From assembly GCA_011389815.1 (NCBI GenBank), contig JAABTP010000007.1:1-64000 (forward strand): a DNA stretch of 64,000 nucleotides, written 5' to 3'. Below, piece after piece: positions 62,058-64,000 of the stretch; positions within the stretch are counted from its first letter, which is position 1, and each line of letters starts with the position of its first letter. A program made the position numbers and the translations under genes. Below the pieces are notes generated by a model. That model was not told the DNA's origin. It worked only from the letters and a program-made list of their open reading frames with translations, and did not search any database. The stretch is from Desulfobulbaceae bacterium (GTDB lineage: Bacteria; Desulfobacterota; Desulfobulbia; Desulfobulbales; Desulfobulbaceae).

Positions 62058-62798
62058 ATGCAATGTCCAGGACAAGACAGCCGGTATTGGAGCGGAGAGG
62101 ATGTATTTGAGAGCAACTGCCCTAAATGTGGTCAGGGGGTAGAGTTTTTTAAGGATGATAGTCAGCAGACCTGCCGGAACTGCGGCCACAGAATGCTGAA
62201 TCCCAAGATTGATTTTGGCTGTGCTTCGTACTGTGCCCATGCCGAGCAATGTCTCGGCTCTCTGCCCCCGGAATTGGTCGAGGCACAGGGGGAGTTGTTG
62301 AAAGACCGGATCGCCCAAGCCATGCGCAAATATTTCGGTGAGGATACCCGGCGAATTCGCCATGCTGAGACGGTTGCAGAACAGGCTGAGGCCATTGCCA
62401 AGGGAGAAGAGGGCGGTGATATGATGGTCATCATGGCTGCTGCTTATCTGCATGATATTGGAATCCGGGAAGCAGAACGGAAATTTGACTCTTCAGCAGC
62501 ACGCTATCAACATAGTGAGGGGCCACCGGTTGCCCGTGAAATTCTCACGAAGCTTAAGGCGAAACCAGAGCTGATTGACGAGGTTTGCGATATTATCGGG
62601 CATCACCACTCGCCCCGTAATGAGGAGAAGGTCAATTTTAAGGTATTGTACGATGCAGATCTGATTGTGAACAAACTTGAGCAGTATCAGGATGCCCCCC
62701 CAATCCAGGAACAGTTTGACCGGCTTTTGAAGATATTTCTCACCAAGTCCGGGGCTACACAGGGAACAAAGGTACTGAAGAAATACGTCAAAGCGTAA
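62058..62798 (+). CDS. HD-domain phosphohydrolase with N-terminal zinc ribbon
   Basis: A 246-residue protein from ATG 62058 with AAAGGGAGA upstream. Residues 1-65 carry Cys pairs (CPKCG, CRNCGH, then CASYCAHAEQC) that should bind metal. The HD domain follows: RHAETVAEQAEAIAKGEEGG, AAAYLHDIGIREAERKF and IIGHHHSPRNEE, with the metal-binding HD intact. Proteins of this type are often next to hcp or ferredoxins in anaerobes. The substrate is unknown. Confidence 0.88.
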   Translation: MQCPGQDSRYWSGEDVFESNCPKCGQGVEFFKDDSQQTCRNCGHRMLNPKIDFGCASYCAHAEQCLGSLPPELVEAQGELLKDRIAQAMRKYFGEDTRRIRHAETVAEQAEAIAKGEEGGDMMVIMAAAYLHDIGIREAERKFDSSAARYQHSEGPPVAREILTKLKAKPELIDEVCDIIGHHHSPRNEEKVNFKVLYDADLIVNKLEQYQDAPPIQEQFDRLLKIFLTKSGATQGTKVLKKYVKA

Positions 62799-62815
62799 TG
62801 TGTCTGCAAGGTGCA

Positions 62816-62877
62816 GTAGGGGCAGGTCCCTGTGCCTGCCCAGCATACAAGAGCGAACACAGGGGTTCCGCTCCTAC
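62816..62877. repeat. Composite GTAGGGGC repeat
   Basis: GTAGGGGCAGGTCCC faces TGCCTGCCC, then AGCGAACACAGG with TTCCGCTCCTAC closes the element. It separates the HD gene and the ferredoxin gene. Confidence 0.7.
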
Positions 62878-62897
62878 ACAGACCGAGAGGCCATGCC

Positions 62898-63644
62898 ATG
62901 AAACAAGTGAGAAAAATTATAGAAATAGACGATGAACTCTGTACAGGTTGCGGTGAATGTGTACCTGACTGCGCAGAAGGTTCTTTGCAGATCGTTGACG
63001 GCAAGGCCCGTCTCGTTGAGGATAAACTCTGCGATGGTCTTGGGGCCTGTCTTGGTGCCTGCCCTACCGGTGCCTTACGCATTATTGAACGGGAAGCAGA
63101 TGAATTTGACGAAGAAGCAGTGGAAGAATTTCTTGCTGAACAGAATAAGCAGCAGGAGGCAGTTGCATCGGCTGGCAGAGGATGCCCGTCTGCGCAGCTC
63201 AAGAGTTTCCCGCAATCTTCAGCCTGTCAGGCAGCTAATGAGCCTGGTTCTCAGGATTGTTCGGCCTTGTCTCAGCTCTCCCACTGGCCAGTTCAGATTC
63301 GTTTGATTCCCCCTACAGCACCATTTTTAGAGAATGCTGATCTCCTGATTGCAGCGGATTGTACTGCTGTTGCTTATGCTGGTTTGCAAACGGATTTTTT
63401 GCAGGGGAGGGTGGTGATGATGGGCTGTCCCAAATTTGATGATCAGCAGATGTATGTAGAAAGGTTTACCGAGTTATTCAAAACCCGTAAGCTCAACTCT
63501 GTGACCATTTTGATTATGGAGGTGCCGTGTTGTTCCTCTATGCTCCAGATTGTTAAAAAGGCCTATACAGATGCCAAGGCTGAGGTTCCGGTTCGACAGG
63601 CAGTTGTTTCCACCCAGGGCCAGTTGATTGATGAGCGGGATTGA
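62898..63644 (+). CDS. Ferredoxin-domain protein with iron-sulfur pair and C-terminal domain
   Basis: A 248-residue protein from ATG 62898. Residues 12-60 hold two 4Fe-4S motifs: CTGCGECVPDCAEG, complete, and CDGLGACLGACPTG, in which Leu takes the place of the second Cys. Such CxGLGxC forms recur in related proteins. The C-terminal 130 residues have a conserved GCPKFDDQQMYVERFTELF and EVPCCSSML. It follows hcp and HD genes, so it may supply electrons to Hcp, but this is inferred. Confidence 0.88.
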   Translation: MKQVRKIIEIDDELCTGCGECVPDCAEGSLQIVDGKARLVEDKLCDGLGACLGACPTGALRIIEREADEFDEEAVEEFLAEQNKQQEAVASAGRGCPSAQLKSFPQSSACQAANEPGSQDCSALSQLSHWPVQIRLIPPTAPFLENADLLIAADCTAVAYAGLQTDFLQGRVVMMGCPKFDDQQMYVERFTELFKTRKLNSVTILIMEVPCCSSMLQIVKKAYTDAKAEVPVRQAVVSTQGQLIDERD

Positions 63645-63650
63645 ATATCA

Positions 63651-63899
63651 TTAATCCGTTATGACAATATCGTTCTCATCCAACGGATGATTGCTGCCGA
63701 TTTTGCTTAGCGCATTGTCGAACTTATCACGAGATCCCCGTGCCGCCCGCTGCTCCAGATACTCCTGTGTTCTCAGGGCGGACATCTTTTCCGCAAGTGC
63801 TGTGGCAATAAACTGATTGACAGAAATTCCTTCTTCTTTTGCAATATTTTTTACTTCCTTATGAAGAAACTGAGGAAGTCTTAAACTTACAGTGCTCAT
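63651..63899 (-). CDS. Ribbon-helix-helix/HicB-type antitoxin-like protein
   Basis: An 82-residue protein from the ATG at 63899. The N-terminus MSTVSLRLPQFLHKEVKNIA and GISVNQFIATALAEKMSALR match the Arc/HicB-like RHH domain used by antitoxins. The C-terminus is acidic. An upstream in-frame extension to 63983 is less likely. A partner may lie beyond the window edge; 63900-64000 shows no clear gene. Confidence 0.75.
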   Translation of the reverse strand: MSTVSLRLPQFLHKEVKNIAKEEGISVNQFIATALAEKMSALRTQEYLEQRAARGSRDKFDNALSKIGSNHPLDENDIVITD

Positions 63900-64000
63900 A
63901 ACAATCCCCTTGATGTGAGAAATTCCCAAGGTGTCACAGCCTTGATACTCAAAAACGACACCTTTCCCTCTGAATAGGTGCATTTCATGCGGCTCGCTGA

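Overview
The window looks like a chromosomal segment of an anaerobic, respiring Gram-negative bacterium, most likely Desulfobacterota and probably the Desulfobulbales; a cable-bacterium-like genome is possible. This is inference from gene content: a fused CobA-HemD, a hybrid cluster protein next to a cysteine-free Crp/Fnr regulator, rubredoxin, bacteriohemerythrin, a membrane multihaem cytochrome, a rubredoxin-GltB oxidoreductase and an ADP-forming acyl-CoA ligase. The accessory genes (XisH/XisI, Uma2, Rpn, AlbA_2, PIN pairs, STAND ATPase) and the many GTAGGGGC-type palindromes are typical of large genomes of multicellular or filamentous bacteria. No ribosomal RNA genes, CRISPR arrays or complete insertion sequences were seen.

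Layout. 1-7.1 kb: an antitoxin-like gene, an ABC-F ATPase, a NADAR gene translationally coupled to a small unknown gene, a TMEM43 protein, and a LemA-TPM-TPM envelope operon. 7.3-7.6 kb: an array of 21-bp palindromic units. 7.7-12.9 kb: a TetR-MFP-RND efflux operon with a clear operator. 13-22 kb: rubredoxin-GltB, a membrane b/c-type cytochrome, TraB, a Sel1 protein and an acyl-CoA ligase-GNAT fusion. 22-28 kb: unknown membrane and secreted proteins around a remnant where the tail of an ABC-F gene is joined to the tail of an antitoxin gene. 28.5-36 kb: an antitoxin-PIN pair, CorA, Uma2, a PstS-OmpA protein, a two-CW protein, a flavodoxin-type reductase, initiator tRNA, a thioesterase and ApgM. 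36-41 kb: a secreted protein, a DUF4469-like protein, clustered repeats and a STAND ATPase. 41-46 kb: Hom, Adk, GmhA, Rpn and a deoxyhypusine-synthase-like protein. 46-50 kb: an accessory block (AlbA_2, a second 21-bp array, a HEPN-like protein, XisH, XisI), with the 3' tail of the deoxyhypusine-synthase-like gene repeated twice more. 50-54 kb: nitroreductase, HemC, CobA-HemD and a cereblon-type CULT protein. 54-58 kb: bacteriohemerythrin and rplU-rpmA-obgE-proB. 58-64 kb: rubredoxin, SYLF, an HcpR-like regulator facing hcp, an HD protein, a ferredoxin and an antitoxin-like gene.

The most unusual features are the two 21-bp hairpin arrays, which share a design but not a sequence; the repeated appearance of orphan gene 3' ends (RND, ABC-F, antitoxin, deoxyhypusine-synthase-like); the complete CULT thalidomide-pocket residues in a small protein overlapping cobA-hemD; the NADAR pair; and several conserved enzymes with one altered key residue (PIN Asp to Asn, hemerythrin His to Asn, rubredoxin CXC, cytochrome CX3CH).
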